64,000 nt of DNA from Pseudofulvibacter geojedonensis (GTDB taxonomy: Bacteria > Bacteroidota > Bacteroidia > Flavobacteriales > Flavobacteriaceae): NCBI RefSeq assembly GCF_042675745.1, contig NZ_JBHTJM010000010.1, positions 186,001 through 250,000 of the forward strand, in the 5' to 3' direction. The notes under the pieces are model-generated. The model was not told where the DNA came from. It saw nothing but the letters and a program-made list of their open reading frames with translations, and made no database searches. Below are positions 43,055 through 51,408 of this stretch, piece by piece. The translations under genes and the position numbers were made by a program. How positions within the stretch are numbered: the first letter of the stretch is position 1; every line of letters begins with the position of its first letter.

Positions 43055-43112
43055 GAGAGGAATAAACGGTTATCGAAGGATTAAAGTAAGACCTTAATTC
43101 ATAACCCCTCTC
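43055..43112 (+). promoter_or_regulatory. Candidate S4-responsive leader RNA of rpsD
   Basis: A nested stem whose 3' strand is continuous from 43094 to 43112. GAGAGG (43055-43060) pairs CCTCTC (43107-43112). GGTTAT (43068-43073) pairs ATAACC (43101-43106). GGATTAA (43078-43084) pairs TTAATTC (43094-43100, one G-U). Bulges of 7 and 4 bases occur only on the 5' side; the apical loop has 9 bases. It ends 15 bases before rpsD. A candidate S4 leader class has been reported for Bacteroidia; identity with it is not checked. Confidence 0.6.
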
Positions 43113-43127
43113 ACAATTTTTTTAGAA

Positions 43128-43733
43128 ATGGCAAGATATACTGGTCCAAAAACTAAAATTGCTCGTAAATTCGGTGAAGCAATTTTCGGAGATGATAAAT
43201 CTTTTGAAAAAAGAAATTATCCTCCAGGTCAACATGGTAACAACAGAAGAAGAGGTAAAAAATCTGAGTATGCTATCCAATTGGCTGAAAAGCAAAAAGC
43301 TAAATATACTTATGGTATATTAGAGCGTCAATTCTCTAACTTATTTAAGAAAGCATCTGCTAGTAAAGGTATTACTGGTGAAGTTTTATTACAATTATGT
43401 GAGTCTAGATTAGATAACGTAGTGTATAGAATGGGTGTTTCTCCTTCAAGAAATGGAGCACGTCAGTTAGTATCTCACAGACACATTACAGTTAACGGAG
43501 AAATAGTAAATATTCCTTCTTACCAATTAAAAGCTGGAGATGTTGTTGGTGTAAGAGAAAAATCTAAATCTTTAGTTGCTATTGAGAATTCATTAGCTGC
43601 TAATAGTAATGTTTATGAGTGGATGACTTTTAACTCAGCTACTAAAGAAGGAACTTTTGTTTCTGTTCCTGCTAGAGTTCAGATTCCTGAAAACATTAAA
43701 GAGCAATTAATAGTAGAATTATATTCTAAATAA
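43128..43733 (+). CDS. rpsD: 30S ribosomal protein S4, zinc-free form
   Basis: A 201-residue primary 16S binder that is an autogenous regulator in several phyla. The N-terminal region KRNYPPGQHGNNRRRGKKSE lacks the zinc cysteines of the C+ type. The S4 RNA-binding domain covers about 90-155 (ESRLDNVVYRMGVSPSRNGA). It is preceded by a terminator and a strongly folded leader, which fits S4 acting on its own mRNA. Confidence 0.98.
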   Translation: MARYTGPKTKIARKFGEAIFGDDKSFEKRNYPPGQHGNNRRRGKKSEYAIQLAEKQKAKYTYGILERQFSNLFKKASASKGITGEVLLQLCESRLDNVVYRMGVSPSRNGARQLVSHRHITVNGEIVNIPSYQLKAGDVVGVREKSKSLVAIENSLAANSNVYEWMTFNSATKEGTFVSVPARVQIPENIKEQLIVELYSK

Positions 43734-43829
43734 TAAATTAATCATATTGAAGCTTGGCCAAAGGGTTTGTTCGTGTTTCTTCAAACTTATAAACCGCGCA
43801 ACTAAGTAACAATTAAAACGAAGAAAAAA

Positions 43830-44822
43830 ATGGCGATATTAAATTTCCAAAAACCAGATAAGGTAATCATGATTGACTCTTCTGAATTCGAAGGTAAATT
43901 CGAGTTTAGACCATTAGAGCCTGGTTATGGTTTAACAGTAGGTAATGCTTTAAGAAGAGTTTTATTATCTTCTTTAGAAGGTTTTGCTATTACTTCGACA
44001 CGTATAGAAGGTGTAGATCATGAGTTTTCTACAATCTCTGGTGTAGTTGAAGATGTTACTGAAATTATCTTAAACTTAAAGCAAGTACGTTTTAAGCAAC
44101 AAATAGAAGATGTAGATAACGAAACTGTTTCAATATCTGTATCTGGAAAAGAGCAGTTAACTGCTGGAGATTTCCAAAAATTTATTTCTGGTTTCCAAGT
44201 ATTAAATTCAGATTTAGTAATCTGTAATTTAGATCCGAAAGTTACCATTAATATGGAAATCACTATTGAAAAAGGTAGAGGTTATGTTCCTGCAGAAGAA
44301 AATAAAAAAGCTACTGCTCCATTAGGAACTATCTTTGTAGATTCTATCTACACGCCAATTAAAAATGTTAAGTATAGTATAGAAAACTTCCGTGTTGAGC
44401 AAAAAACCGATTACGAAAAATTAGTTTTTGAAATTAGCACAGATGGATCTATTCATCCTAAAGAAGCTTTAACAGAAGCTGCTAAAATCTTAATTCACCA
44501 CTTTATGTTATTCTCTGACGAGCGTATCACTTTAGAGGCTGATGAGATTGCTCAAACAGAGACCTACGATGAAGAATCGTTACATATGAGACAATTGCTT
44601 AAGACTAAGCTTGTTGATATGGACTTATCTGTTCGTGCATTGAACTGTTTAAAAGCGGCAGAAGTAGATACTTTAGGAGACTTAGTTTCTTTTAATAAAA
44701 ATGATTTAATGAAGTTCCGTAACTTCGGTAAAAAATCTTTAACAGAGCTTGAAGAGCTTGTAAACGTTAAAGGTTTAAATTTCGGAATGGATTTAAGTAA
44801 ATATAAATTAGATAAAGATTAA
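43830..44822 (+). CDS. rpoA: RNA polymerase alpha subunit
   Basis: A 330-residue alpha subunit. The N-terminal dimerisation and assembly domain (FEFRPLEPGYGLTVGNALRR VLLSS region) covers about 1-230. After an acidic linker comes the C-terminal HhH domain (VRALNCLKAAEVDTLGDLVS and FRNFGKKSLTELEEL) that touches UP elements and activators. The 96-base gap after rpsD has a weaker hairpin, TTGAAG/CTTCAA (43747-43752/43779-43784). Confidence 0.98.
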   Translation: MAILNFQKPDKVIMIDSSEFEGKFEFRPLEPGYGLTVGNALRRVLLSSLEGFAITSTRIEGVDHEFSTISGVVEDVTEIILNLKQVRFKQQIEDVDNETVSISVSGKEQLTAGDFQKFISGFQVLNSDLVICNLDPKVTINMEITIEKGRGYVPAEENKKATAPLGTIFVDSIYTPIKNVKYSIENFRVEQKTDYEKLVFEISTDGSIHPKEALTEAAKILIHHFMLFSDERITLEADEIAQTETYDEESLHMRQLLKTKLVDMDLSVRALNCLKAAEVDTLGDLVSFNKNDLMKFRNFGKKSLTELEELVNVKGLNFGMDLSKYKLDKD

Positions 44823-44824
44823 TT

Positions 44825-44867
44825 CATCATATTTTGCTCCTCAATAGTGGGTTGAAGCAAGATGATG
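44825..44867 (+). promoter_or_regulatory. Nested hairpin upstream of rplQ
   Basis: CATCAT (44825-44830) pairs ATGATG (44862-44867). TTGCT (44834-44838) pairs AGCAA (44856-44860). TCAA (44841-44844) pairs TTGA (44852-44855). The internal bulges are small and the loop has 7 bases. It fills most of the 61-base rpoA-rplQ gap and ends 16 bases before the ATG. No T-run follows. A translational leader for L17 is inferred. Confidence 0.5.
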
Positions 44868-44883
44868 TTAAATTTAAAATGTC

Positions 44884-45351
44884 ATGAGACACGGTAAAAA
44901 AGTAAACCATTTAGGTAGAAAAACTGCACACAGAAAGGCAATGTTAGCTAATATGGCTTGTTCATTAATAGAGCACAAGCGTATTAATACAACTGTTGCA
45001 AAAGCTAAAGCTTTAAAGCAATTTGTAGAGCCTCTAGTAACTAAATCTAAATCAGATACAACGCATAACCGTCGTTTAGTTTTTTCTAAATTAAGACAAA
45101 AAGATGCAGTAACTGAATTATTTAGAGAAGTAGCTACTAAAGTTGCTGATAGACCAGGAGGTTACACTAGAATTATCAAATTAGGTAATCGTTTAGGTGA
45201 TAATGCAGATATGGCTATGATTGAGTTAGTAGATTACAATGAAATCTATAACGCAGATAAAAAGGCTGCTAAGAAATCTACTCGTCGTGGTAGAGCTAAA
45301 AAAGCTGCTGCTCCTGCTGTTGAGACTCAAGCAACTCAAGAAGAAGAATAG
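44884..45351 (+). CDS. rplQ: 50S ribosomal protein L17
   Basis: A 155-residue protein near the tunnel exit. MRHGKKVNHLGRKTAHRKAM and GYTRIIKLGNRLGDNADMA are the family core. The last 35 residues are an extra Lys/Ala-rich then acidic tail, common in Bacteroidota L17. It is the last gene of the cluster, followed by a strong terminator. Confidence 0.98.
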   Translation: MRHGKKVNHLGRKTAHRKAMLANMACSLIEHKRINTTVAKAKALKQFVEPLVTKSKSDTTHNRRLVFSKLRQKDAVTELFREVATKVADRPGGYTRIIKLGNRLGDNADMAMIELVDYNEIYNADKKAAKKSTRRGRAKKAAAPAVETQATQEEE

Positions 45352-45376
45352 AATGATTTCGTATTCGTAAATAATA

Positions 45377-45408
45377 AAGGATAAACTTTTTAGTTTATCC
45401 TTTTTTTT
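45377..45408 (+). terminator. Terminator of the ribosomal protein cluster
   Basis: Perfect 11-bp stem AAGGATAAACT/AGTTTATCCTT (45377-45387/45392-45402) with a TTTT loop and a T8 run, 26 bases past rplQ. Confidence 0.92.
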
Positions 45409-45413
45409 ATACT

Positions 45414-45444
45414 TAATTTTGCACACCAAATAACACACAACACA
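45414..45444 (+). promoter_or_regulatory. -7 box and AC-rich leader of carA
   Basis: An exact TAnnTTTG (TAATTTTG, 45414-45421) is followed by an unstructured A/C-only leader containing ATAACACACAACACA (45430-45444), four bases before the ATG. The same 15 bases precede folD at 57364-57378. Confidence 0.5.
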
Positions 45445-45448
45445 GCAC

Positions 45449-46570
45449 ATGAAATATCAATCTCGTAAAAAAGCAATTTTATTATTAGCTGATGGAACTA
45501 TTTTCTATGGTAAATCAGTAGGAGATAAAGAAGGAACTTCTTTTGGAGAAGTTTGTTTTAACACGGGTATGACTGGTTATCAAGAAATCTTTACAGATCC
45601 GTCTTACTTTGGTCAGTTAATGGTTACCGCCAATGTACATATTGGTAACTATGGTACAAATGAAAATGAAAATGAATCTGATAGCGTTAAAATATCAGGT
45701 TTAATTTGTAGAAACTTTAGTTATGATTATTCTAGGGTTGATGCTAAAGAATCTCTAGAAGATTTTTTAAATGCGAATAATCTATTCGCTATATCAGATG
45801 TAGATACAAGAGCATTGGTTTCATATATTAGAGATAATGGAGCTATGAATGCTGTGATTTCTACTGATGTTGATAATATAGAAGGTTTAAAAAAGCAATT
45901 GGCAGAAGTTCCAAACATGAATGGTTTAGAGTTGGCTTCAAAAGTTTCAACCAAAGAGCCATACTTTTTTGGTGATGAAAATGCTTCTTTAAAAGTTGCT
46001 GCTTTAGATATCGGAATAAAAAGAAATATTTTAAGAAACATAGCTTCTAGAGGAGTTTATGTTAAGGTTTTTCCATACAATGCAACTTTTGAAGAAATGA
46101 GTGCTTGGAATCCTGATGGGTATTTCTTGTCTAACGGACCTGGAGATCCAGAACCATTAGTAGAAGCTCAAGCTGTTGCTAAAGAGATTATAAAAAGAGA
46201 TTTACCATTGTTTGGAATTTGTCTTGGGCATCAAGTAATAGCAATTGCTAATGGTATCTCTACTTTTAAAATGCATAATGGTCACAGAGGAATAAATCAT
46301 CCAGTTAAAAACTTAGCAACTGGAAAAGGTGAGATTACATCTCAAAATCATGGATTTGCTGTAGATAGAGAATCGGCAGAAGCAAATACTGATGTTGAAG
46401 TTTCTCATGTTCATTTAAATGATCATACTGTAGCTGGACTTAAAATGAAAAATAAGAATTGTTTTTCGGTTCAGTATCACCCAGAAGCAAGTCCAGGGCC
46501 TCACGATTCAGCGTATTTGTTTGATCAATTTGTGGCCAATATTAAAAAAGCTAAATTACAACAAGCATAA
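45449..46570 (+). CDS. carA: Carbamoyl-phosphate synthase, small (glutaminase) subunit
   Basis: A 373-residue subunit that hydrolyses glutamine and passes ammonia to CarB for pyrimidine and arginine synthesis. The N-terminal CPSase domain starts KKAILLLADGTIFYGKSVG. The class I glutaminase triad is present: Cys in FGICLGHQV, and His and Glu in QYHPEASPGPHD. carB is not adjacent; carA stands alone between two terminators, so the subunits must be matched from separate loci. Confidence 0.97.
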   Translation: MKYQSRKKAILLLADGTIFYGKSVGDKEGTSFGEVCFNTGMTGYQEIFTDPSYFGQLMVTANVHIGNYGTNENENESDSVKISGLICRNFSYDYSRVDAKESLEDFLNANNLFAISDVDTRALVSYIRDNGAMNAVISTDVDNIEGLKKQLAEVPNMNGLELASKVSTKEPYFFGDENASLKVAALDIGIKRNILRNIASRGVYVKVFPYNATFEEMSAWNPDGYFLSNGPGDPEPLVEAQAVAKEIIKRDLPLFGICLGHQVIAIANGISTFKMHNGHRGINHPVKNLATGKGEITSQNHGFAVDRESAEANTDVEVSHVHLNDHTVAGLKMKNKNCFSVQYHPEASPGPHDSAYLFDQFVANIKKAKLQQA

Positions 46571-46577
46571 ACTAAAA

Positions 46578-46605
46578 ACAGGCCCAATCGGGCCTGTAAA
46601 TTTTT
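46578..46605 (+). terminator. Terminator of carA
   Basis: GC-rich perfect 8-bp stem ACAGGCCC/GGGCCTGT (46578-46585/46590-46597) with an AATC loop and a short T5 run at 46601-46605. Confidence 0.8.
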
Positions 46606-46624
46606 AACTATAATACAACAAATT

Positions 46625-47914
46625 ATGGGTATGATTATTAACATTCATGCAAGACAAATTTTAGACTCAAGAGGAAATCCAACTGTTGAAGTAGATGTTA
46701 CTACAGAAAATGGGGTAATGGGTAGAGCAGCTGTTCCTTCAGGAGCATCAACTGGTGAACATGAAGCAGTTGAGTTACGTGATGGAGGGAAAGCTTTTAT
46801 GGGAAAAGGAGTGTCTAAAGCTGTAGAAAATGTTAACACGCTTATAGCAGAAGAATTATTAGGGATTTCTGTTTTTGAGCAAAATACTATAGATCAATTG
46901 ATGATAGATTTAGATGGAACTCCAAATAAATCTAAATTAGGAGCTAATGCTATTTTAGGAGTTTCTTTAGCTTGTGCTAAAGCAGCGGCTAATGAATTAG
47001 GATTGCCTTTGTATAGATATATTGGAGGAGTTTCTGCTAATACATTGCCAGTTCCTATGATGAATATTATTAATGGTGGTTCTCATAGTGATGCTCCAAT
47101 TGCTTTTCAAGAGTTTATGGTAATGCCAGTAAAAGCTAAAAACTTTACTGAAGCAATGCAAATGGGTACAGAGATTTTCCATCATTTAAAGAAAGTATTA
47201 AAAGATAGAAATTTATCTACTGCAGTTGGAGATGAAGGAGGTTTTGCACCGACTTTAGATGGTACTGAAGATGCGTTAGATTCAATCAAGTTAGCTGTAG
47301 AGAATGCAGGTTATAGTTTTGGAGATGAAATCATGATCGCTTTAGATTGTGCTGCTGCTGAATTCTATGTAAATGGTAAATATGATTATACTAAGTTCGA
47401 AGGTGATAAAGGAGCTGTAAGAACTTCAGAAGAGCAGGCACAATATTTAGCAGATTTAACAACAAAATATCCAATTATCTCTATTGAAGATGGAATGGAT
47501 GAAAACGATTGGGATGGTTGGAAAACTTTAACTGAAAAAGTTGGAGATAAAGTTCAATTAGTTGGAGATGATTTATTTGTAACTAATGTAGAGCGTTTAT
47601 CGAGAGGTATAGAAAATAATACTGCTAATTCAATTTTAATTAAAGTAAACCAAATAGGTACTTTAACAGAGACAATTGCAGCAGTTAATATGGCTCATAA
47701 TGCAGGTTATACGTCTGTAATGTCTCACCGATCTGGAGAAACAGAAGATAATACTATAGCAGATTTGGCAGTAGCCTTAAACTGTGGACAAATTAAAACT
47801 GGTTCTGCCTCTCGTTCAGATAGAATGGCTAAGTACAATCAACTATTGCGTATAGAAGAAGAGTTAGGAATGGTTGCTTATTATCCGCAAGAAAAAGCGT
47901 TTAAAGTAAAGTAA
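46625..47914 (+). CDS. eno: Enolase
   Basis: Glycolytic enzyme converting 2-phosphoglycerate to phosphoenolpyruvate; also part of the RNA degradosome in some bacteria. The 429 residues carry ARQILDSRGNPTVEVDV, SGASTGEHEAVELRD, the metal ligands in IALDCAAAEF, SIEDGMDENDWDG and LVGDDLFVTN, and the signature MSHRSGETEDNTIADLAV. The start at MGMIINIHARQ matches the family; an ATG two codons on is also possible. Confidence 0.98.
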   Translation: MGMIINIHARQILDSRGNPTVEVDVTTENGVMGRAAVPSGASTGEHEAVELRDGGKAFMGKGVSKAVENVNTLIAEELLGISVFEQNTIDQLMIDLDGTPNKSKLGANAILGVSLACAKAAANELGLPLYRYIGGVSANTLPVPMMNIINGGSHSDAPIAFQEFMVMPVKAKNFTEAMQMGTEIFHHLKKVLKDRNLSTAVGDEGGFAPTLDGTEDALDSIKLAVENAGYSFGDEIMIALDCAAAEFYVNGKYDYTKFEGDKGAVRTSEEQAQYLADLTTKYPIISIEDGMDENDWDGWKTLTEKVGDKVQLVGDDLFVTNVERLSRGIENNTANSILIKVNQIGTLTETIAAVNMAHNAGYTSVMSHRSGETEDNTIADLAVALNCGQIKTGSASRSDRMAKYNQLLRIEEELGMVAYYPQEKAFKVK

Positions 47915-47940
47915 TTATAAGCGTATTATAAAATTATACA

Positions 47941-47978
47941 AAGCCTTGTTAGGAAGTAGACTAACAAGGCTTTTTTTA
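47941..47978 (+). terminator. Terminator of eno
   Basis: Perfect 12-bp stem AAGCCTTGTTAG/CTAACAAGGCTT (47941-47952/47961-47972) with an 8-base loop and a T-run. Confidence 0.93.
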
Positions 47979-47991
47979 TGTTAAAATTTAA

Positions 47992-48030
47992 TTTTATGTT
48001 AACATGAAATTTTGTAAATTCGTGCGAATT
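47992..48030 (+). promoter_or_regulatory. Promoter region of gltA with two palindromes
   Basis: TTTT (47992-47995), 19 bases, TAAATTCG (48015-48022): each box is one mismatch from consensus. Two palindromes overlap it: ATGTTAACAT (47996-48005) and AATTCG-TG-CGAATT (48017-48030), the latter across the -7 box and likely start site, where a repressor could bind. Confidence 0.45.
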
Positions 48031-48060
48031 AATAAATAATTAAAAAGGAAGGAAAAGACA

Positions 48061-49347
48061 ATGTCAGAAATAGCTACTTTAGAAGTAAACGGTAAAAAAA
48101 TAGAATTCCCAGTAATTGTTGGTACAGAGAACGAAGTTGCCATAGATATTAAAACATTAAGAGGAGCATCTGGAGGTGTAGTAACTATAGATCCGGGGTA
48201 TAAGAATACAGGTTCTTGTCAGAGTGCCATAACCTTTTTAAATGGAGAAGAAGGAATTTTAAGATACCGTGGTTATTCTATAGAAGAGTTAGCAGAGAAA
48301 GCTGATTTCTTAGAAGTAGCGTATTTATTAATTTTTGGAGAATTGCCAACAGCTGAGCAATTAGAAAAATTCCATGCTGATATAAAAGCTGAAGCTCATG
48401 TAGATGAAGATGTTAAGAAAATATTAGATGGTTTTCCTAAATCAGCACATCCAATGGGAGTTCTGTCGTCATTAACTAGTGCCTTAATAGCGTTCAACCC
48501 TAGCTCTGTAAACGTAGATTCAGAAGAAGATATGTACAATGCAATAGTTAAGGTGTTGGGGAAATTTCCAGTTTTAACAGCTTGGGCTCATAGAAAGAGA
48601 ATGGGATTACCTTTAGATTACGGTGATGATAATTTAGGTTATGTTGAAAATTTCATGAAAATGATGTTTAATAGGCCTAATAAAGAGTACAAGGCCAACC
48701 CAATAGTTACTAATGCTTTAGACAAGTTACTTATTTTACACGCAGATCACGAACAAAATTGTTCTACTTCTACAGTGCGTATAGTAGGATCTTCTCACGC
48801 AGGTTTATATGTTTCTTTATCGGCAGGTATATCTGCTTTATGGGGACCTTTGCACGGTGGAGCTAATCAAGCAGTATTAGAAATGTTAGAAGCTATTAAG
48901 CTAGATGGTGGAGATACTAAAAAGTATATGGGAAAAGCTAAAGATAAGGCAGATCCTTTCCGTTTAATGGGGTTCGGTCATAGAGTTTATAAAAACTTCG
49001 ACCCTCGTGCTAAAATCATTAAAGTTGCTGCTGATGAAGTACTAGCAGATTTAGGAGTTAACGATCCTATTTTAGATATAGCTAAAGGATTAGAGCAAGA
49101 AGCATTGTCTGATTCTTATTTTGTAGATAGAAAATTATATCCAAACGTAGATTTCTATTCGGGAATTATTTACAGAGCTATGGGAATACCTGTAGAAATG
49201 TTTACGCCGATGTTTGCATTAGGTCGTTTACCAGGTTGGATAGCTCAATGGAGAGAAATGCGCTTGCGTAAGGAACCAATTGGTCGTCCTCGTCAGATTT
49301 ATACAGGAGAAAATTTAAGATCTTTCAAACCTGTAAATGAAAGATAG
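48061..49347 (+). CDS. gltA: Citrate synthase
   Basis: Condenses acetyl-CoA and oxaloacetate at the entry to the TCA cycle. At 428 residues it has the Gram-negative type II (hexameric, NADH-sensitive type) layout. An N-terminal beta domain precedes YRGYSIEELAEKADF. Catalytic His residues lie in WGPLHGGANQAV and GFGHRVYKNFDPRAK, and the catalytic Asp in NVDFYSGI. AG-rich bases (GGAAGGAAAAG) just before the ATG are one of the few Shine-Dalgarno-like stretches here. Confidence 0.97.
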   Translation: MSEIATLEVNGKKIEFPVIVGTENEVAIDIKTLRGASGGVVTIDPGYKNTGSCQSAITFLNGEEGILRYRGYSIEELAEKADFLEVAYLLIFGELPTAEQLEKFHADIKAEAHVDEDVKKILDGFPKSAHPMGVLSSLTSALIAFNPSSVNVDSEEDMYNAIVKVLGKFPVLTAWAHRKRMGLPLDYGDDNLGYVENFMKMMFNRPNKEYKANPIVTNALDKLLILHADHEQNCSTSTVRIVGSSHAGLYVSLSAGISALWGPLHGGANQAVLEMLEAIKLDGGDTKKYMGKAKDKADPFRLMGFGHRVYKNFDPRAKIIKVAADEVLADLGVNDPILDIAKGLEQEALSDSYFVDRKLYPNVDFYSGIIYRAMGIPVEMFTPMFALGRLPGWIAQWREMRLRKEPIGRPRQIYTGENLRSFKPVNER

Positions 49348-49366
49348 CATCATATAAATTAACCTT

Positions 49367-49410
49367 AAAGTGTGTCATACAAAGCTTGTCTATGTAGGCA
49401 CACTTTTTTT
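49367..49410 (+). terminator. Terminator of gltA
   Basis: AAAGTGTG (49367-49374) pairs with CACACTTT (49399-49406), followed by more T. The 24-base loop can fold further. Confidence 0.75.
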
Positions 49411-49449
49411 ATACAAAAAAAGACTAGTGGTATAATTTCGACCTGTAAC

Positions 49450-49480
49450 TTTAACAGTGTCTTTTAAACTAGTATTTTTG
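49450..49480 (+). promoter_or_regulatory. Promoter of the arginase operon
   Basis: TTTA (49450-49453), 19-base spacer, exact TATTTTTG (49473-49480), 28 bases before the arginase ATG. Confidence 0.6.
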
Positions 49481-49508
49481 TCTGATTGTAAAAGAAAAAG
49501 AAATCAAG

Positions 49509-50468
49509 ATGAGTAAATCGATAAAAATTATAAAAAACAGATCTGATATTGGAGCTGGAACCAGAGGGTCTGATTTAGGAATTGATGCTATAGAGATAGC
49601 AGCTATTAATGAAAAGAATGATTATTTTAATCAGTTTGATTTTGAAGATTTAGAAACAGAGAATGAGTCGATTTATAATAAAGTTACCAATTCTTTTGCT
49701 AAAAGAGTAAAAAGTGTTTACGAGCAATGTGAAAGGCTGAGTACTTCTGTTGCAAGAAATATTAACGAAGGTAATTTTCCGTTAGTAATATCAGGAGATC
49801 ATTCATCTGCTTTAGGAACTATTTCTGGAATCAAAGCTGCTCATCCCAATAAAAGATTAGGAGTTGTATGGATTGATGCTCATGCAGATATACATTCACC
49901 TTATACTTCTCCTTCAGGTAATATTCATGGAATGCCTTTGGCTGCTGCTTTAGCCGATGATAATTTAGATTGCCAAATAAACGAGGTAACTGGAGATACT
50001 GAAAAGTATTGGAATGCCATGAAAAATATTGGCGTCGATGGGGCTAAAGTTTTAGCACAAGATGTAGTTTATTTTGGAGTAAGAGATACTGAAGAACCAG
50101 AAGACAAGCAAATTGCAAAGCTTGGAATTAAAAACTATATGGTTCATGAGGTGCGTTATAGAGGTTTAGAAACCTGCGTAAATGAAGTTTTAGATACTAT
50201 GTCAAACTGCGATATGATTTATATTTCGTTTGATGTAGATAGTATGGATTGTGATTTAATATCTTACGGAACAGGAACACCGGTGCCTAAAGGGTTTGAT
50301 CAACATGAAATTATAGCAATTATCAATCAGTTATTAGCATCTAAAAAGGTTGCTTCTGTTGAGTTTGTAGAAGTAAACCCACTATTAGATTTTAAAGGTA
50401 ATAAAATGGCTGAAACTGCTTTCGAAGTGTTAGATGCGGTTACAAAACAATTAAAAGAAGTGCTGTAA
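49509..50468 (+). CDS. Arginase-family ureohydrolase
   Basis: A 319-residue dinuclear manganese hydrolase. Metal ligands are visible in SGDHSSALG, DAHADIHS and SFDVDSMDCD, and a conserved Glu in EVNPLLD. The family includes arginase, agmatinase and formiminoglutamase. The neighbouring CtlX-like gene favours arginase (arginine to ornithine and urea), as an inference. Its stop is directly followed by the next gene's TTG start, so the two are coupled. No urease genes are in this window. Confidence 0.85.
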   Translation: MSKSIKIIKNRSDIGAGTRGSDLGIDAIEIAAINEKNDYFNQFDFEDLETENESIYNKVTNSFAKRVKSVYEQCERLSTSVARNINEGNFPLVISGDHSSALGTISGIKAAHPNKRLGVVWIDAHADIHSPYTSPSGNIHGMPLAAALADDNLDCQINEVTGDTEKYWNAMKNIGVDGAKVLAQDVVYFGVRDTEEPEDKQIAKLGIKNYMVHEVRYRGLETCVNEVLDTMSNCDMIYISFDVDSMDCDLISYGTGTPVPKGFDQHEIIAIINQLLASKKVASVEFVEVNPLLDFKGNKMAETAFEVLDAVTKQLKEVL

Positions 50469-51389
50469 TTGAATAAGCAGACTACAAATACGGTTTTAAT
50501 GGTTCGGCCAGTTGCTTTTGTTAAAAATGAACAAACAGCTATATCGAATCATTTTCAACAAGATATTTTGTCTACTCCAAATGCGATCCAAGAAAAGGCT
50601 TTAAAAGAGTTTAATGGTTTTGTAAAGGCATTAAAAGATGTAGGTGTTAAAGTGTTGGTAATAGAAGATACTAAAGAACCACATACTCCAGATTCTATTT
50701 TCCCGAATAATTGGATATCTTTTCATGAAGGAGGTACTGTTGCTGTATATCCTATGGAAGCCGTTAATCGTAGAGATGAACGTAGAGAAGAGGTTTTAGA
50801 GCTAGTGGAGGAAAACGGACTTCAGATCAATAATGTTATCGATTATACTGAAGCAGAAGAGGAAGGTGTTTTTCTAGAAGGAACCGGAAGTATGGTTTTA
50901 GATAGGCAATATAAGAAAGCTTATTGTGCATTATCCTCTAGAGCAGACGAAGATTTATTTGTAGAGTTTTGCGAGGATTTTGATTATGATCCAGTTATTT
51001 TTAGAGCTAATCAAACCGTAAAAGGGAATAGGAAACCTATTTATCATACAAATGTGATGCTTTGTATAGGTGAAAAATTTGCAGTTATTTGTTTGGATGC
51101 GATAGATGATAAAAAGGAAAAGAAAAATGTTTTACAACATTTAAAGCAAACTAATAAAGATATTATTGCAATAACGGAAGAACAGATGCATTCTTTTGCT
51201 GGCAATATGTTAGAGTTAAAAGGAAATAATAAGCAAATTCTTGTAATGAGTACTCAAGCAAGAGAAAGTTTAAAAACTGAGCAACTTGTTAAACTTGAAA
51301 AATATTGTTACCTTTTGACGGTAAATATATCAACTATAGAAACTTTAGGTGGCGGAAGTGCTAGATGCATGTTAGCTGAAGTTTTTTAA
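50469..51389 (+). CDS. ctlX: CtlX-like citrulline hydrolase (amidinotransferase superfamily)
   Basis: A 306-residue guanidine-modifying enzyme of the penta-fold superfamily that includes arginine deiminase and DDAH. VLMVRPVAFVKNEQTA and FPNNWISFHEGGTVAVYPM are CtlX-like. Likely catalytic residues are the His of YHTNVMLCIG and the Cys in GGGSARCMLAEVF near the C-terminus. CtlX is described as turning citrulline into ornithine; here that is inferred. The TTG start at 50469, abutting the arginase stop, is preferred to the ATG at 50499 because QTTNTVLMVRP fits the family N-terminus. Confidence 0.8.
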   Translation: MNKQTTNTVLMVRPVAFVKNEQTAISNHFQQDILSTPNAIQEKALKEFNGFVKALKDVGVKVLVIEDTKEPHTPDSIFPNNWISFHEGGTVAVYPMEAVNRRDERREEVLELVEENGLQINNVIDYTEAEEEGVFLEGTGSMVLDRQYKKAYCALSSRADEDLFVEFCEDFDYDPVIFRANQTVKGNRKPIYHTNVMLCIGEKFAVICLDAIDDKKEKKNVLQHLKQTNKDIIAITEEQMHSFAGNMLELKGNNKQILVMSTQARESLKTEQLVKLEKYCYLLTVNISTIETLGGGSARCMLAEVF

Positions 51390-51408
51390 CCCTTTATAGA
51401 CCCAGTAT

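Noticed and set aside
43747..43784. Hairpin in the rpsD-rpoA gap as another leader
   Set aside because: Only a 6-bp outer stem with a 26-base interior and competing pairings; too weak to list separately.
49348..49508. Possible tRNA or small RNA after gltA
   Set aside because: No cloverleaf; the paired segment is explained by the gltA terminator and the arginase promoter.
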